The translations under genes were made by a program, and so were the position numbers. Positions 17,240 through 27,839 of a stretch of 64,000 nucleotides of DNA are shown here, in pieces. Source of the stretch: Enterovirga rhinocerotis (GTDB taxonomy: Bacteria; Pseudomonadota; Alphaproteobacteria; Rhizobiales; Beijerinckiaceae); contig NZ_SNZR01000011.1 in assembly GCF_004363955.1 (NCBI RefSeq), positions 1,984,001 through 2,048,000 of the forward strand, in the 5' to 3' direction. The notes beneath the pieces were generated by a model that had not been told where the DNA came from, ran no database searches, and saw only the letters and a program-made list of their open reading frames with translations. Numbering within the stretch: position 1 is the first letter of the stretch; every line of letters starts with the position of its first letter.

Positions 17240-17761
17240 TCAGCCTTTCACGCGCCGGCGCAGATCCGCCAGGCTCGCCTGCTCCCGTGGAAGCGAGGCC
17301 GGGACGCTCTGCCAGGAGGCGATGCCGAGGACGTCGCCCCTCGCGCGCTCCGTGTTCGGCGCCTTCAGCAGCCGGGGATCGATGCAACGGCGGCTATATC
17401 CGGCCTGGGCGGCATCGAGGCTGATGCAGATCGACGGGACCGGCGTCGCCGAGGAACTCACGGGCGTCGCTTCCGCCGCCCATTGCCCGTGCACGATCTG
17501 CGATTGCTGCGACCGCAGCAGGGACACCTTCCCGCCCGGAGCGAAATAGAGCACCTCGTATCCGCCGCCCGTGGACGGCCGCAGGAACGAGTGGCCCGAG
17601 GCGAGCGTGCGGGCCTCGTCGATGGTTGCGAGCGCTCCCGCGCCGCCCGGCGCCATCACCTCCTTCACGGTGACGTTCGCCCGGGATGTGCCCCCTCCGC
17701 TCGGAGAACAGGCGACCACGCCCGCCGCCATCGCGGCGACGGCAAGACCTCTGATGACCAC
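17240..17761 (-). CDS. Putative lipoprotein, tandem family member 3
   Basis: The product is 173 residues from a GTG start, with signal MVIRGLAVAAMAAGVVAC and a lipobox VVAC. It is closely related to member 1: ASGHSFLRPSTGGGYEVLYF, PGGKVSLLRSQQSQIVHGQW, YSRRCIDPRLLKAPNTER, RGDVLGIASW and LPREQASLADLRRRVKG align along the full length. It is the first gene of the three-gene lipoprotein run and lies 124 bases downstream of pdhC in the same orientation. Function unknown. Confidence 0.8.
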   Translation of the reverse strand: MVIRGLAVAAMAAGVVACSPSGGGTSRANVTVKEVMAPGGAGALATIDEARTLASGHSFLRPSTGGGYEVLYFAPGGKVSLLRSQQSQIVHGQWAAEATPVSSSATPVPSICISLDAAQAGYSRRCIDPRLLKAPNTERARGDVLGIASWQSVPASLPREQASLADLRRRVKG

Positions 17762-17885
17762 CCGCGCATCCCCCCGCCGGCTTGGTGCCGTTGTCGGGCC
17801 GTGCGGCCCTCGGGAGCGACCTAATCCTGCTCCATCAGGCCGTGCAATTGCGGATCGGCCACACTCGCCGGCAAGCGGAGCCCCG

Positions 17886-19271
17886 TCAGACCAGCATCGA
17901 CATCGGGTTCTCGATCAGCCCCTTGAAGGCGGCCAGCAATTCGGCGCCGAGCGCTCCATCGACCACGCGATGGTCGACCGAGAGCGTGACGGTCATCGCC
18001 TGGACCACGACCGGCGCATCGCCCTTCACGACCATGCGCTTCTCGCCCGCGCCGACCGCGAGGATGGTGGCATGGGGCGGGTTGATGACGGCCTGGAAGA
18101 ACTTGATGCCGAACATGCCGAGATTGGAGACGGCCGTCGCGCCGCCCTGGTATTCCTCGGGCTTCAGGCGACGCTTCCGGGCGCGGTCGGCAAGATCCTT
18201 CATCTCGTTCGAGATCACCGAGAGCGTCTTCTGCTCGGCCTTGCGGATGACCGGCGTGAACAGGCCGCCTTCGATCGCGACCGCGACGCCGACATCCGAA
18301 TGCCGGAAGCGGAAGATGCGGTCCTCGGCCCAGACCGCATTCGCGGCCGGCACGCGCTGGAGGGCGACGGCGAGGCCCTTGATGACGAAGTCATTCACCG
18401 ACAGCTTGAAGGCGGGCTTGCCGTCCTTGTCCTTCGGCGCGCCCGCATTGATCTGCTCGCGCAAGGCCATCAGCGCGTCGAGCTCGACGTCGAGCGACAT
18501 GTAGAAATGCGGCACGCTCTGCTTGGATTCCGTCAGCCGCTTGGCGACGGTCTTGCGCATGCCGTCGAGCGCGACCTCCTCGTAGCTGCCGGCCTCGTAC
18601 ATCGCCTTGACCTGATCGAGGGTCGGGCCGGCGGCGAGCGCGGCGCCGGCGGCCGGTTTCGCAGAAGCGGGAGCCCCCGCCGGGGCAGCCGTGTCGGCCT
18701 TCGGCGCCGCCTTGGCGCCGCCGCCCGCGATCGCGGCCTCGACATCGGCCTGGACGATCCGGCCCTTCGGCCCCGATCCGCTGATGGCGGAGAGGTCGAC
18801 ATTGCCCTCCTTGGCGATGCGGCGCGCGAGGGGCGAGGCGAAGATGCGCTCGCCCTCGGCGGCGGCGGCCGCGGGCTTCGCGGAGGGGGCGGGCGTCTCG
18901 GCCGGCGCGGGGACCGCCGGCGCCGCCTCGACCGAACCCTTGTCGGGAGCGGGCTCCGCTGGCGCGGCCTTCGGAGCCTCGCCCTTCGGCGCGCCCGCTC
19001 CGGAAGCGGCGACGCTCTTCGCATCCTCGCCCTCCCCGGCGATGATGCCGATGATCTCGTTCACCGGCACGTCGGCCGTGCCTTCGGGCACGGTAATCTT
19101 GGCGAGCACGCCCTCGTCGACCGCCTCGACCTCCATGGTCGCCTTGTCGGTCTCGATCTCGGCGATGATGTCGCCGGATTTGATCGTGTCGCCCTCCTTC
19201 TTGAGCCATTTGGCAAGGTTGCCCTTCTCCATGGTCGGCGAGAGGGCGGGCATGAGGATGTTGGTCGGCAT
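17886..19271 (-). CDS. pdhC: Pyruvate dehydrogenase E2 (dihydrolipoamide acetyltransferase)
   Basis: The 461-residue E2 core transfers acetyl groups to CoA. One lipoyl domain occupies residues 1-80 with the lipoylated Lys in [13 protein letters not shown]. An Ala/Pro-rich linker and the E1/E3-binding domain (ASPLARRIAKEGNVDLSAIS) follow, then another linker. The catalytic domain ends with TLSVDHRVVDGALGAELL, which carries the HxxxD motif. The start at 19271 lies two bases after the Uma2 stop, showing operon coupling to the inserted genes. The lpd (E3) gene usual after pdhC in related species is absent here. Confidence 0.96.
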   Translation of the reverse strand: MPTNILMPALSPTMEKGNLAKWLKKEGDTIKSGDIIAEIETDKATMEVEAVDEGVLAKITVPEGTADVPVNEIIGIIAGEGEDAKSVAASGAGAPKGEAPKAAPAEPAPDKGSVEAAPAVPAPAETPAPSAKPAAAAAEGERIFASPLARRIAKEGNVDLSAISGSGPKGRIVQADVEAAIAGGGAKAAPKADTAAPAGAPASAKPAAGAALAAGPTLDQVKAMYEAGSYEEVALDGMRKTVAKRLTESKQSVPHFYMSLDVELDALMALREQINAGAPKDKDGKPAFKLSVNDFVIKGLAVALQRVPAANAVWAEDRIFRFRHSDVGVAVAIEGGLFTPVIRKAEQKTLSVISNEMKDLADRARKRRLKPEEYQGGATAVSNLGMFGIKFFQAVINPPHATILAVGAGEKRMVVKGDAPVVVQAMTVTLSVDHRVVDGALGAELLAAFKGLIENPMSMLV

Positions 19272-19273
19272 GG

Positions 19274-19855
19274 TCAGGCCTCGGCCGCGGGCGGCGTGTC
19301 GAAGGGAAAGAGGTCGTCGAGCGGAAAGGAGATGGCGTCGAACGGCGCGACGCTCACCATCTCTCCGCGTTCGATCGTTGCGAGAAGAAGCCATTGCTCG
19401 CCTGCAAGCCCGAAGGCTTCGAGCACGCCCTCCACCGGATCGAGCAGCCACAGGTGTTGCACGCCTGCGCTCGCGTAGATGCGGCGCTTCGGGCCGCGAT
19501 CAAGCCGTGCCGTCGAAGGCGAGAGGATTTCGCAGATCCAATCCGGCACGATGGTGATGAACGCGTCTTTCGGTCTTGGAAGACGTTCCCGCCGCCAGCC
19601 GGCGATGTCTGGCACGACGATGTGGGAGCCGAGATGCAGTTCGGGCTCCACGAGGAATATCCATCCGCCCGGCCCGCCTCGGCCACGATTGAATGGGCCG
19701 GTCAATTCATAGGACAGGCTGTTGGCCGCCGCGCCGTGCTCCGGCCTCGGCCGCGGATGCGTCTCCAGCACGCCGTCGATGATCTCGGCGACCAGCGTCT
19801 CCGGCACGGCCTCGAGGTCGGCATAGGTGGCGCGGCGGCGGGCGGGCTCGGCCAT
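19274..19855 (-). CDS. Uma2-family (DUF820) putative endonuclease
   Basis: The product is 193 residues from the ATG at 19855. Uma2 proteins have a PD-(D/E)xK nuclease fold. Here VVPDIAGWRRERLP supplies the Asp and WICEILSPST the Glu, followed by the downstream RGPKRRIYASAGVQHLWLLDP. The natural role of the family is not settled. The gene is packed between the Gfa-like gene (one base) and pdhC (two bases), an odd place for it, since pdhB and pdhC are normally adjacent. I see no partner antitoxin or transposase. Confidence 0.85.
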   Translation of the reverse strand: MAEPARRRATYADLEAVPETLVAEIIDGVLETHPRPRPEHGAAANSLSYELTGPFNRGRGGPGGWIFLVEPELHLGSHIVVPDIAGWRRERLPRPKDAFITIVPDWICEILSPSTARLDRGPKRRIYASAGVQHLWLLDPVEGVLEAFGLAGEQWLLLATIERGEMVSVAPFDAISFPLDDLFPFDTPPAAEA

Positions 19856-19856
19856 G

Positions 19857-20318
19857 TCAGGCCGCCTTCCCGGACGTGGCCGGGTGGACGATGTCGATCG
19901 GCATCCAATACGAGCGCCGCCGCGCGAGGCGCTCGTCCGGCGTCTCGTTCGCATAATTGACCGGCTCGGGCTCGCGACCCTCGAATTCGGGCACGCCGAG
20001 GCCGCCGACATTGACGACCGCAATCGGCCGCTCGTCCGGCTGGACGGCGGCGACATAGGTGCCGCAGTTGGCGCAGAGCAGATAATCCGCGAGGCGCAGG
20101 CCGAAGCGGTAGCGGTTCAATGCGCCGGGCCCACTCGCGCGGATGATCGCCCGCCCCTCGGAATCAGCGATGGTGCGCACCCCGCGCGGCCGGCAGAACC
20201 CGCATTGGCAGGCACGCAGGCGCAACTCGTCCGGCGCCTTCGACAGCTCGAGATCGACCTGGACGGCGCCGCAATGGCAATAGCCGGCGGGGCGGAGGAT
20301 GTGGGTCGAGGTCGTCAC
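19857..20318 (-). CDS. GFA/CENP-V-family zinc protein
   Basis: This 153-residue protein is related to glutathione-dependent formaldehyde-activating enzyme. The zinc ligands are visible as CHCGAVQVDLEL, CQCGFCRPRG and LLCANCGTY, the normal set for the fold. The start is GTG 20318. Most family members have no proven activity, and formaldehyde activation should not be assumed. It is the middle of three non-pdh genes inserted between pdhB and pdhC. Confidence 0.87.
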   Translation of the reverse strand: MTTSTHILRPAGYCHCGAVQVDLELSKAPDELRLRACQCGFCRPRGVRTIADSEGRAIIRASGPGALNRYRFGLRLADYLLCANCGTYVAAVQPDERPIAVVNVGGLGVPEFEGREPEPVNYANETPDERLARRRSYWMPIDIVHPATSGKAA

Positions 20319-20458
20319 GCAGCCCGCCCCGAAAAAGCAAAGCGCGCGGGACGGCCGGTAGCCCCGAATACGACGACACGCCCTCCATGCTCCGCGGAAC
20401 GCGCGCGCAGATCAAAAGCCGATGCGGAACGTCTGCTCGCAGAAGCCGCAGCCATCAC

Positions 20459-20914
20459 TCATCCACCAGCGCCAGCCGGCGCATCGAACACAGAGCAGGT
20501 GATCGAATTGCCTCCCCTTCGATTGCACTGCCACAACCGCGCATTTCCGCCCGGCTTTTCAGGAAGTGCGATCGTGTATCCGAAGGCGGCCGATACGCTT
20601 CCGCATCGCGCCCGCCACCGGCTGTGTCCATCGGCATAATAGCCAGCGGGGATGATGATCGCCACATTGCACGTGTCGCGCCAAGCCTTCCGGATCAACC
20701 CGTTGAGGACCCGCGCACGCGCCGTGTCACCCATTTCCTTGAACTGGACGGTCGATATCCCTGCCGGCGAAACCGTCACGCGGTCCAACGCGGCCTGCCG
20801 CTCGGCGGGCGCCATCCGAGCCCAGCGCCCAGCATGATCCTGCTGCACGCAACCGGTCACCGCAAAACCGACCGACAACAGAACGAGCGATCGCAGGGGG
20901 AGCATGGCAGGCAC
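20459..20914 (-). CDS. Putative lipoprotein of unknown function
   Basis: The product is about 151 residues from a GTG at 20914, or 148 from the ATG three codons later; neither has a strong ribosome site. The signal peptide RSLVLLSVGFAVTGC has a good lipobox (VTGC). The mature protein carries RARVLNGLIRKAWRDTCNVA, YYADGHSRWRARCG and WQCNRRGGNSITC, four Cys in all that could pair in the periplasm. I know no family. It begins 24 bases after pdhB and its GC content is lower than that of the pdh genes, suggesting insertion into the operon. Confidence 0.7.
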   Translation of the reverse strand: MPAMLPLRSLVLLSVGFAVTGCVQQDHAGRWARMAPAERQAALDRVTVSPAGISTVQFKEMGDTARARVLNGLIRKAWRDTCNVAIIIPAGYYADGHSRWRARCGSVSAAFGYTIALPEKPGGNARLWQCNRRGGNSITCSVFDAPAGAGG

Positions 20915-20938
20915 TTCATTTAGATCCGGAGACAGGCC

Positions 20939-22375
20939 CTAGGACCGATAGCAGACCGCCTTGGCCGCCGCGATCACCTCGGCGACGTTCGGCAGGGCAA
21001 GCTTCTCGAGATTGGCGGCATACGGCATCGGCACGTCCTTGCCGGTGACGCGCGCGACGGGGGCATCGAGATAGTCGAATGCCTCCTCCATGATCCTCAT
21101 GCCGATCTCGGCGGTGACGCCCGATTGCGGGAAGCCCTCCTCCACCGCGACGCAGCGGTTGGTCTTCTGGACCGACTTCACCACCGTCGCGACGTCCATC
21201 GGGCGGATGGTGCGCAGGTCGATCACCTCGGCCTCGATCCCCTCCTTGGCGAGTTCCTCCGCAGCCTTGAGGGCATAGGTCATGCCGATGCCGAAGGAGA
21301 CGATGGTCACGTCCTTTCCCGGCCGATGGATGCGGGCCTTGCCGATCGGCAGGACGAAATCGTCGAGCTTCGGCACCGGCATCGACTGGCCGTAGAGGAT
21401 CTCGTTCTCGAGGAAGATGATCGGGTTCGGATCGCGGATCGCGGCCTTGAGGAGGCCCTTCGCGTCGGCGGCCGTGTAGGGCATGACGACCTTGAGGCCG
21501 GGCACGTTCGAGTACCACGCGGCGTAGTCGTGCGAATGCTGGGCGGCGACGCGGGCGGCCGCTCCGTTCGGGCCGCGGAAGACGATCGGCGCACCCATCT
21601 GGCCGCCGGACATGTAGAGCGTCTTGGCGGCCGAATTGATGATCTGGTCGATCGCCTGCATGGCGAAGTTCCAGGTCATGAACTCGACGATGGGCTTGAG
21701 GCCCGCGAGCGCCGCGCCGACGCCGAGACCGGCGAAGCCGTGTTCGGTGATCGGCGTGTCGATGACGCGTTTCGGTCCGAATTCCTGCAGGAGGCCCTGC
21801 GTGACCTTGTAGGCGCCCTGGTACTCGGCGACCTCCTCGCCCATCACGAAGACGTCCCTGTCGCGCCGCATCTCCTCGGCCATGGCGTCGCGCAGCGCCT
21901 CGCGGACGGTCTGCGTCACCATCTCGGTGCCCTCGGGCACCTCGGGGTCGACGACGGTCTCGGGCTGGGGCGGCGCAGCGACGGCCGAGGGGGCCTTCGG
22001 CTGCGCGGGCACCTTGGGCGCCTGGCCGGGCTCGGCCTGGGCGGCGGCGGGCGCGGGCGTGTCGCCCTTCGGGGGCTCGCCGGCCGAACCGTTCGAGGCA
22101 GGCTTCGCCGCCGTCGCCGCGGAGACGTCCTCGCCCTCGGCGGCGATGACGCCGATCGGGGTGTTCACGGCGACGTCGTCGGTGCCGTCCGGCACCAGGA
22201 TCTTGGCGAGCACGCCCTCGTCGACGGCCTCGACCTCCATCGTCGCCTTGTCGGTCTCGATCTCGGCGAGGATGTCGCCGGACTTGATCGTGTCGCCCTC
22301 CTTCTTGAGCCATTTGGCGAGCTTGCCCTGCTCCATGGTCGGCGAGAGGGCGGGCATGAGGATGTCGGTCGGCAT
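20939..22375 (-). CDS. pdhB: Pyruvate dehydrogenase E1 beta with N-terminal lipoyl domain
   Basis: The product is 478 residues. An N-terminal lipoyl domain (residues 1-80, [13 protein letters not shown]) nearly identical to that of E2 is joined by an Ala/Pro linker to the transketolase-like E1 beta module. That module has [57 protein letters not shown] and [13 protein letters not shown]. The fusion is known in alphaproteobacteria. It works with PdhA to decarboxylate pyruvate with thiamine diphosphate. The start at 22375 begins at the lipoyl domain. A 97-base cruciform repeat separates it from pdhA. Confidence 0.96.
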   Translation of the reverse strand: MPTDILMPALSPTMEQGKLAKWLKKEGDTIKSGDILAEIETDKATMEVEAVDEGVLAKILVPDGTDDVAVNTPIGVIAAEGEDVSAATAAKPASNGSAGEPPKGDTPAPAAAQAEPGQAPKVPAQPKAPSAVAAPPQPETVVDPEVPEGTEMVTQTVREALRDAMAEEMRRDRDVFVMGEEVAEYQGAYKVTQGLLQEFGPKRVIDTPITEHGFAGLGVGAALAGLKPIVEFMTWNFAMQAIDQIINSAAKTLYMSGGQMGAPIVFRGPNGAAARVAAQHSHDYAAWYSNVPGLKVVMPYTAADAKGLLKAAIRDPNPIIFLENEILYGQSMPVPKLDDFVLPIGKARIHRPGKDVTIVSFGIGMTYALKAAEELAKEGIEAEVIDLRTIRPMDVATVVKSVQKTNRCVAVEEGFPQSGVTAEIGMRIMEEAFDYLDAPVARVTGKDVPMPYAANLEKLALPNVAEVIAAAKAVCYRS

Positions 22376-22420
22376 CGGTATGCTCTTAAGGAATTCGGCA
22401 AGACGGATACCCCCGAGCCC

Positions 22421-22517
22421 CCTCATCCCGAGGTGGCGCCCGCAGGGCAGCCTCGAAGAACGCACGAGCCTGGTGCGTGCTTCGAGGGCCGGCGGCGCCG
22501 GCCACCTCAGCATGAGG
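22421..22517. repeat. Large cruciform intergenic repeat between pdhA and pdhB
   Basis: Outer arms 22421-22437 and 22501-22517 (CCTCATCCCGAGGTGGC-type) pair in 15 of 17 positions. Inner arms 22451-22465 and 22473-22487 (CCTCGAAG...CTTCGAGG) pair in about 14 of 15. The arm sequences match the palindromic elements scattered through Hyphomicrobiales genomes. Confidence 0.8.
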
Positions 22518-22540
22518 ACCGGGGGTGGGCATGGAGCGCG

Positions 22541-23623
22541 CTAGGCCCGGACCTCGACGAGGATGTCGGTCCACAATTCGGCGGGATCGGGCTCGGGATC
22601 GTGGCTTGCGAATTCGGCCGAGTCGTTGACGATCTCGCGGACCTTGGCGTCGATCTTCTTCAGTTCGTCTTCGCCGACCTTGTGGGACTCGAGGAGGCGC
22701 TTCCTCACCATCTCGATCGGGTCGCGCTCCTCGCGCATCTTCGCGACCTCGTCCTTGGTCCGGTACTTGGCCGGATCGGACATGGAATGGCCGCGATAGC
22801 GGTAGGTCTGCATTTCGAGGATGTAGGGGCCCTTGCCCGAACGGGCGAAGTCGATCGCGCGCTGGCCAGCCTCGCGCACCGCGCGGACATCCATCCCGTC
22901 GACCTGCTCGCCCGGAATGTTGAAGGAGACGCCGCGTTTCGAGAAATCGGTCTGGGCCGAGGCCCGGTTCACCGAGGTGCCCATGGCGTATTTGTTGTTC
23001 TCGATGATGTACACGACCGGCAGCTTCCACAGCTCGGCCATGTTGAAGCTCTCGTAGACCTGCCCCTGGTTGGCGGCTCCGTCGCCGAAATAGACGAGCG
23101 CGACCTTGCCGTCCTCGCGGTACCAATTGGCGAGGCCGAGACCAGTGCCGAGGGAGACCTGGGCGCCCACGATGCCGTGGCCGCCATAGAAGGCCTTCTC
23201 CTTCGAGAACATGTGCATCGAGCCGCCCTTGCCCTTGGAGTAGCCTCCGCGGCGCCCGGTGAGCTCGGCCATGACGCCGCGCGGATCCATTCCGCAGGCG
23301 AGCATGTGGCCGTGGTCGCGATACCCGGTGATGACCTCGTCGCCCTCGTTCGCGGCCATCTGCATGCCGACGACGACCGCTTCCTGGCCGATATAGAGGT
23401 GGCAGAAGCCGCCGATCAGGCCCATGCCGTAGAGCTGGCCGGCCTTCTCCTCGAAGCGGCGAATGAGCAACATCTCGTGATACGCGGAGAGGTCCTCGGC
23501 CTCGGTGAAGGGCGGCGGATTGTTCGCCGGTACCTCCGATACCGCGGGGTCGACGGCAGTCTCTGCGGCCGCACCCCTATCCGTCCTCCCGCCGCCGCTC
23601 GTCTTGCGTGCTGCGACCGCCAT
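22541..23623 (-). CDS. pdhA: Pyruvate dehydrogenase E1 alpha
   Basis: This 360-residue thiamine-diphosphate-dependent subunit binds the cofactor through GDGAANQGQVYESFNMAELW and the closing ENN. MLLIRRFEEKAGQLYGMGLI, HLYIGQEAVVVG and GYRDHGHMLACGMD are E1 alpha hallmarks. The phosphorylation-loop region reads YRYRGHSMSDPAKYRT. The first 40 residues are a low-complexity lead typical of alphaproteobacterial forms. It is the first pdh gene, with ftsB upstream 86 bases away in the same direction. Confidence 0.96.
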   Translation of the reverse strand: MAVAARKTSGGGRTDRGAAAETAVDPAVSEVPANNPPPFTEAEDLSAYHEMLLIRRFEEKAGQLYGMGLIGGFCHLYIGQEAVVVGMQMAANEGDEVITGYRDHGHMLACGMDPRGVMAELTGRRGGYSKGKGGSMHMFSKEKAFYGGHGIVGAQVSLGTGLGLANWYREDGKVALVYFGDGAANQGQVYESFNMAELWKLPVVYIIENNKYAMGTSVNRASAQTDFSKRGVSFNIPGEQVDGMDVRAVREAGQRAIDFARSGKGPYILEMQTYRYRGHSMSDPAKYRTKDEVAKMREERDPIEMVRKRLLESHKVGEDELKKIDAKVREIVNDSAEFASHDPEPDPAELWTDILVEVRA

Positions 23624-23709
23624 TCGACCCCTCCGAAACAGCCTGCCTTTTGAAGCGACGCTAGACTAGTCGGGCGGGGAAAGCGAGAGTGTGACGGTGC
23701 CCTTTCGGA

Positions 23710-24024
23710 TCAGGGGCCGACGACGACGACGTCGTTCTTGTGCACCCGACCGAGCAGGATTCGGGCGCGCTCCTCCAGGAGATCGCGATCGACATGCTCG
23801 GCGCGCAGGAGGGCCAGCCGGCGCTCCCATTCCTTGGTCTCGGCGCGAGTGGAGTCGAGCTCCTTGTTCAGCTCGAAGATCTGGATCTTGAGGATCTGCT
23901 TGGCGTCGAGACCGCGATTTCCGATGCGGGCGTTGTGCAGGAAATAGGCGACGAGCCCGCCGGCCATCGCGTAGGCCGCGAGCGAGAAGAGGATGACGCG
24001 AAAGCGGCGGCGGCGCACGACCAT
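23710..24024 (-). CDS. ftsB: FtsB/DivIC-family septum formation protein
   Basis: This 104-residue bitopic cell-division protein has a basic cytoplasmic start (MVVRRRRFR), a membrane helix over about residues 10-28, and then a periplasmic coiled coil (KQILKIQIFELNKELDSTRA and onward). The conserved end LLEERARILLGRVHKNDVVVV fits the family. FtsB links FtsL and FtsQ in the divisome. The order eno, ftsB, pdhA is common in alphaproteobacteria; here an EamA gene lies between eno and ftsB. A CtrA-like motif lies 28 bases upstream of the start. Confidence 0.88.
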   Translation of the reverse strand: MVVRRRRFRVILFSLAAYAMAGGLVAYFLHNARIGNRGLDAKQILKIQIFELNKELDSTRAETKEWERRLALLRAEHVDRDLLEERARILLGRVHKNDVVVVGP

Positions 24025-24051
24025 GATGCTGCAAGCCTTGCTGCATCACGG

Positions 24052-24066
24052 TTAAGGAACGGTTAG
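24052..24066. promoter_or_regulatory. Candidate CtrA site upstream of ftsB
   Basis: TTAA-GGAACGG-TTAG differs from the CtrA consensus TTAA-N7-TTAA at one base and lies just upstream of the ftsB start. Control of a division gene by CtrA would be reasonable, but this is inference from the motif. Confidence 0.4.
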
Positions 24067-24079
24067 GGGCCGGCCTCCG

Positions 24080-25063
24080 TCAGACCTTGGGCTTCATGCG
24101 CAGGTAGTTGCCGCGGGCCGCAGCCGCGAGGCCCGCGACGATCAGGGCGATTCCCGCGACCTGGATGGGCCCCGGCCATTCGCCGAGGATGGGGATGGCG
24201 AAGATCGTGCCGACGACCGGAATCATGGGTGGGAAGAGCTGGGTGCCGCCGGCACCGAGCACCTTGACCCCGTGCCCCCAGAGCCAGAGCACGACGATCG
24301 AATTGACGATGCCCTGGTACAGGGCCTGGAAGACCAGCACCTCGACCGGCACGGCAAAGAGGCGCGGCTCGATGAGGACCAGGTAGATCGGCACGAAGAC
24401 GAGCGAGAGCACGGCGCAGATGGCGGCGCCCGTCATGCCGTCGATCCGCCAGCGATGAAGCAGGACGGGGTAGAAGCCCCAGAGAAATCCGCCGGCGAAA
24501 TAGCACAGATCGCCGAGCATGACCGACCGCGATCCCGTCACGGAGCCCGCCACGGCGATGGCGGCGAGGCCTGCGAGCGCCAGGCCGATCCCGGCGATGG
24601 TCAGCCCCGGCGGCAGGCGGCCCGCGAGGATGGCCGCGTAGACGACGCCGACCACCGTCACGGTGCCGGGTCCGAGAGCGGCGCCATGGGCGGCGGGCGC
24701 GAGCCAGGAGCCGAAGCTCATCAGCGTCGTGATCAAGGCCCCGCTCGTCAGGGCGAGCACGATGCCTCGGCCCCAGCCGACCCCCGCGCAATCCCGCCAG
24801 CCCTTCTGCACGAAGAAGGGCAGCAGGATCGTCCCGCCGATCGCGAATCGCAGGAAGACGAGGTCCCAGGGCGAAAGCCCGTGCTGGATGCCGTGCCGCG
24901 ACACGGCGAAATTCGCGCCTGCCGTCAGCATCGACACGAGCATCGCGGCGATCGCGATCCGGGGGGACCAGCGCGGATTGAGGAACGAGAGGTGCACGCC
25001 CTCCCTTACCGCACGATACGCGCCAAGCTGCCATGTGCGCGGCACGGGCGGCCATGCCGCCAC
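24080..25063 (-). CDS. EamA/DMT-family membrane transporter
   Basis: The longest form is 327 residues. The exact start is uncertain, because the first 35 codons are not hydrophobic and a GTG or the Met before LVSMLTAG could be used. About ten membrane helices are present, with two EamA repeats: GANFAVSRHGIQHGLSPWDL opens the first and LGDLCYFAGGFLWGFYPVLL the second. It lies between eno and ftsB and reads in their direction. The substrate is unknown. It is not closely similar to the other EamA protein at 1.4-2.2 kb. Confidence 0.83.
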   Translation of the reverse strand: MAAWPPVPRTWQLGAYRAVREGVHLSFLNPRWSPRIAIAAMLVSMLTAGANFAVSRHGIQHGLSPWDLVFLRFAIGGTILLPFFVQKGWRDCAGVGWGRGIVLALTSGALITTLMSFGSWLAPAAHGAALGPGTVTVVGVVYAAILAGRLPPGLTIAGIGLALAGLAAIAVAGSVTGSRSVMLGDLCYFAGGFLWGFYPVLLHRWRIDGMTGAAICAVLSLVFVPIYLVLIEPRLFAVPVEVLVFQALYQGIVNSIVVLWLWGHGVKVLGAGGTQLFPPMIPVVGTIFAIPILGEWPGPIQVAGIALIVAGLAAAARGNYLRMKPKV

Positions 25064-25127
25064 CGCGCGGCACTCGCCCGGCCCATCCCCGGCCGCGGCG
25101 GCCGGGGACCTGTCGGAGGCAGAGCGA

Positions 25128-27093
<1,966 letters not shown>

Positions 27094-27096
27094 GCG

Positions 27097-27738
27097 TCAC
27101 CGGCGCAGCACCGTCTCGGCGACGGGCCGCCGGCGCTCCCAGCCGTCCCGTTCGAGTTCGGGCGTCTCGCTCCGATCCGCCGGATGGCCGAGGCAGAGAT
27201 AGGCGACGAAGCGCCAGCGGGACGGCACGTCGAGCGCCTCCGTCACGGCCTGCGGATCGAGGATCGACACCCAGCCGAGACCGAGGCCCCGCGCCTCCGC
27301 GGCAAGCCAGAGCGTGTGGATGGCGATGACCGCCGAATAGGCCGTCGTCTCCGGCATGGTGCGGCGCCCGAGCCCGTGGCCCTGCTCCGGCTCCGGATCG
27401 ACGAAGACGGCGAGCTGGCACGGCGCCTCGTCCAGCCCCTGCAGCTTGAGCCGCGCATAGAGGGCCGCCCGCCCTTCGTCCTGCGCCGCGAGCGCCGCGG
27501 CATTGCAGGCGGAGAAACTCCGCCGCACGGCCTCCCGCCGCCGTCCCTCCTCGACCACGACGAAGCGCCAGGGCTGGCTCAGGCCGACCGAGGGAGCCGT
27601 CGCGGCGACCCCGAGGAGCGCCTCGAGCACATCCTCCCCGACGGGGTCGGGACGGAAGCGACGCACGTCGCGGCGCCAGACGAACAGATCGTGCAGGCTC
27701 CGGCGGAAGGAGGCATCGAAATTCGGTCGGGTGGGCAT
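27097..27738 (-). CDS. bluB: 5,6-Dimethylbenzimidazole synthase
   Basis: This 213-residue flavin-destroying nitroreductase-fold enzyme makes the lower ligand of vitamin B12 from FMN. Evidence is the N-terminal LFVWRRDVRRFRPDPV, the flavin site APSVGLSQPWRFVVV, and the BluB-specific GHGLGRRTMPETTAYSAV followed by ARGLGLGWVSILDP. The length is right. B12 is required by mutases of the ethylmalonyl-CoA pathway encoded elsewhere, which gives a metabolic link to ccr and mcd. The gene is divergent from queF and convergent with the TlpA-like gene. Confidence 0.93.
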   Translation of the reverse strand: MPTRPNFDASFRRSLHDLFVWRRDVRRFRPDPVGEDVLEALLGVAATAPSVGLSQPWRFVVVEEGRRREAVRRSFSACNAAALAAQDEGRAALYARLKLQGLDEAPCQLAVFVDPEPEQGHGLGRRTMPETTAYSAVIAIHTLWLAAEARGLGLGWVSILDPQAVTEALDVPSRWRFVAYLCLGHPADRSETPELERDGWERRRPVAETVLRR

Positions 27739-27839
27739 GGACCGGCTTTGGCAGAGACATTCGCGCGGCGCGAGGCCCTTGCGCGCGGCGCGAGGCGCGA
27801 GGCCCTTGACGGATCGGGCGCGCCCGCTACCTCCCGACC

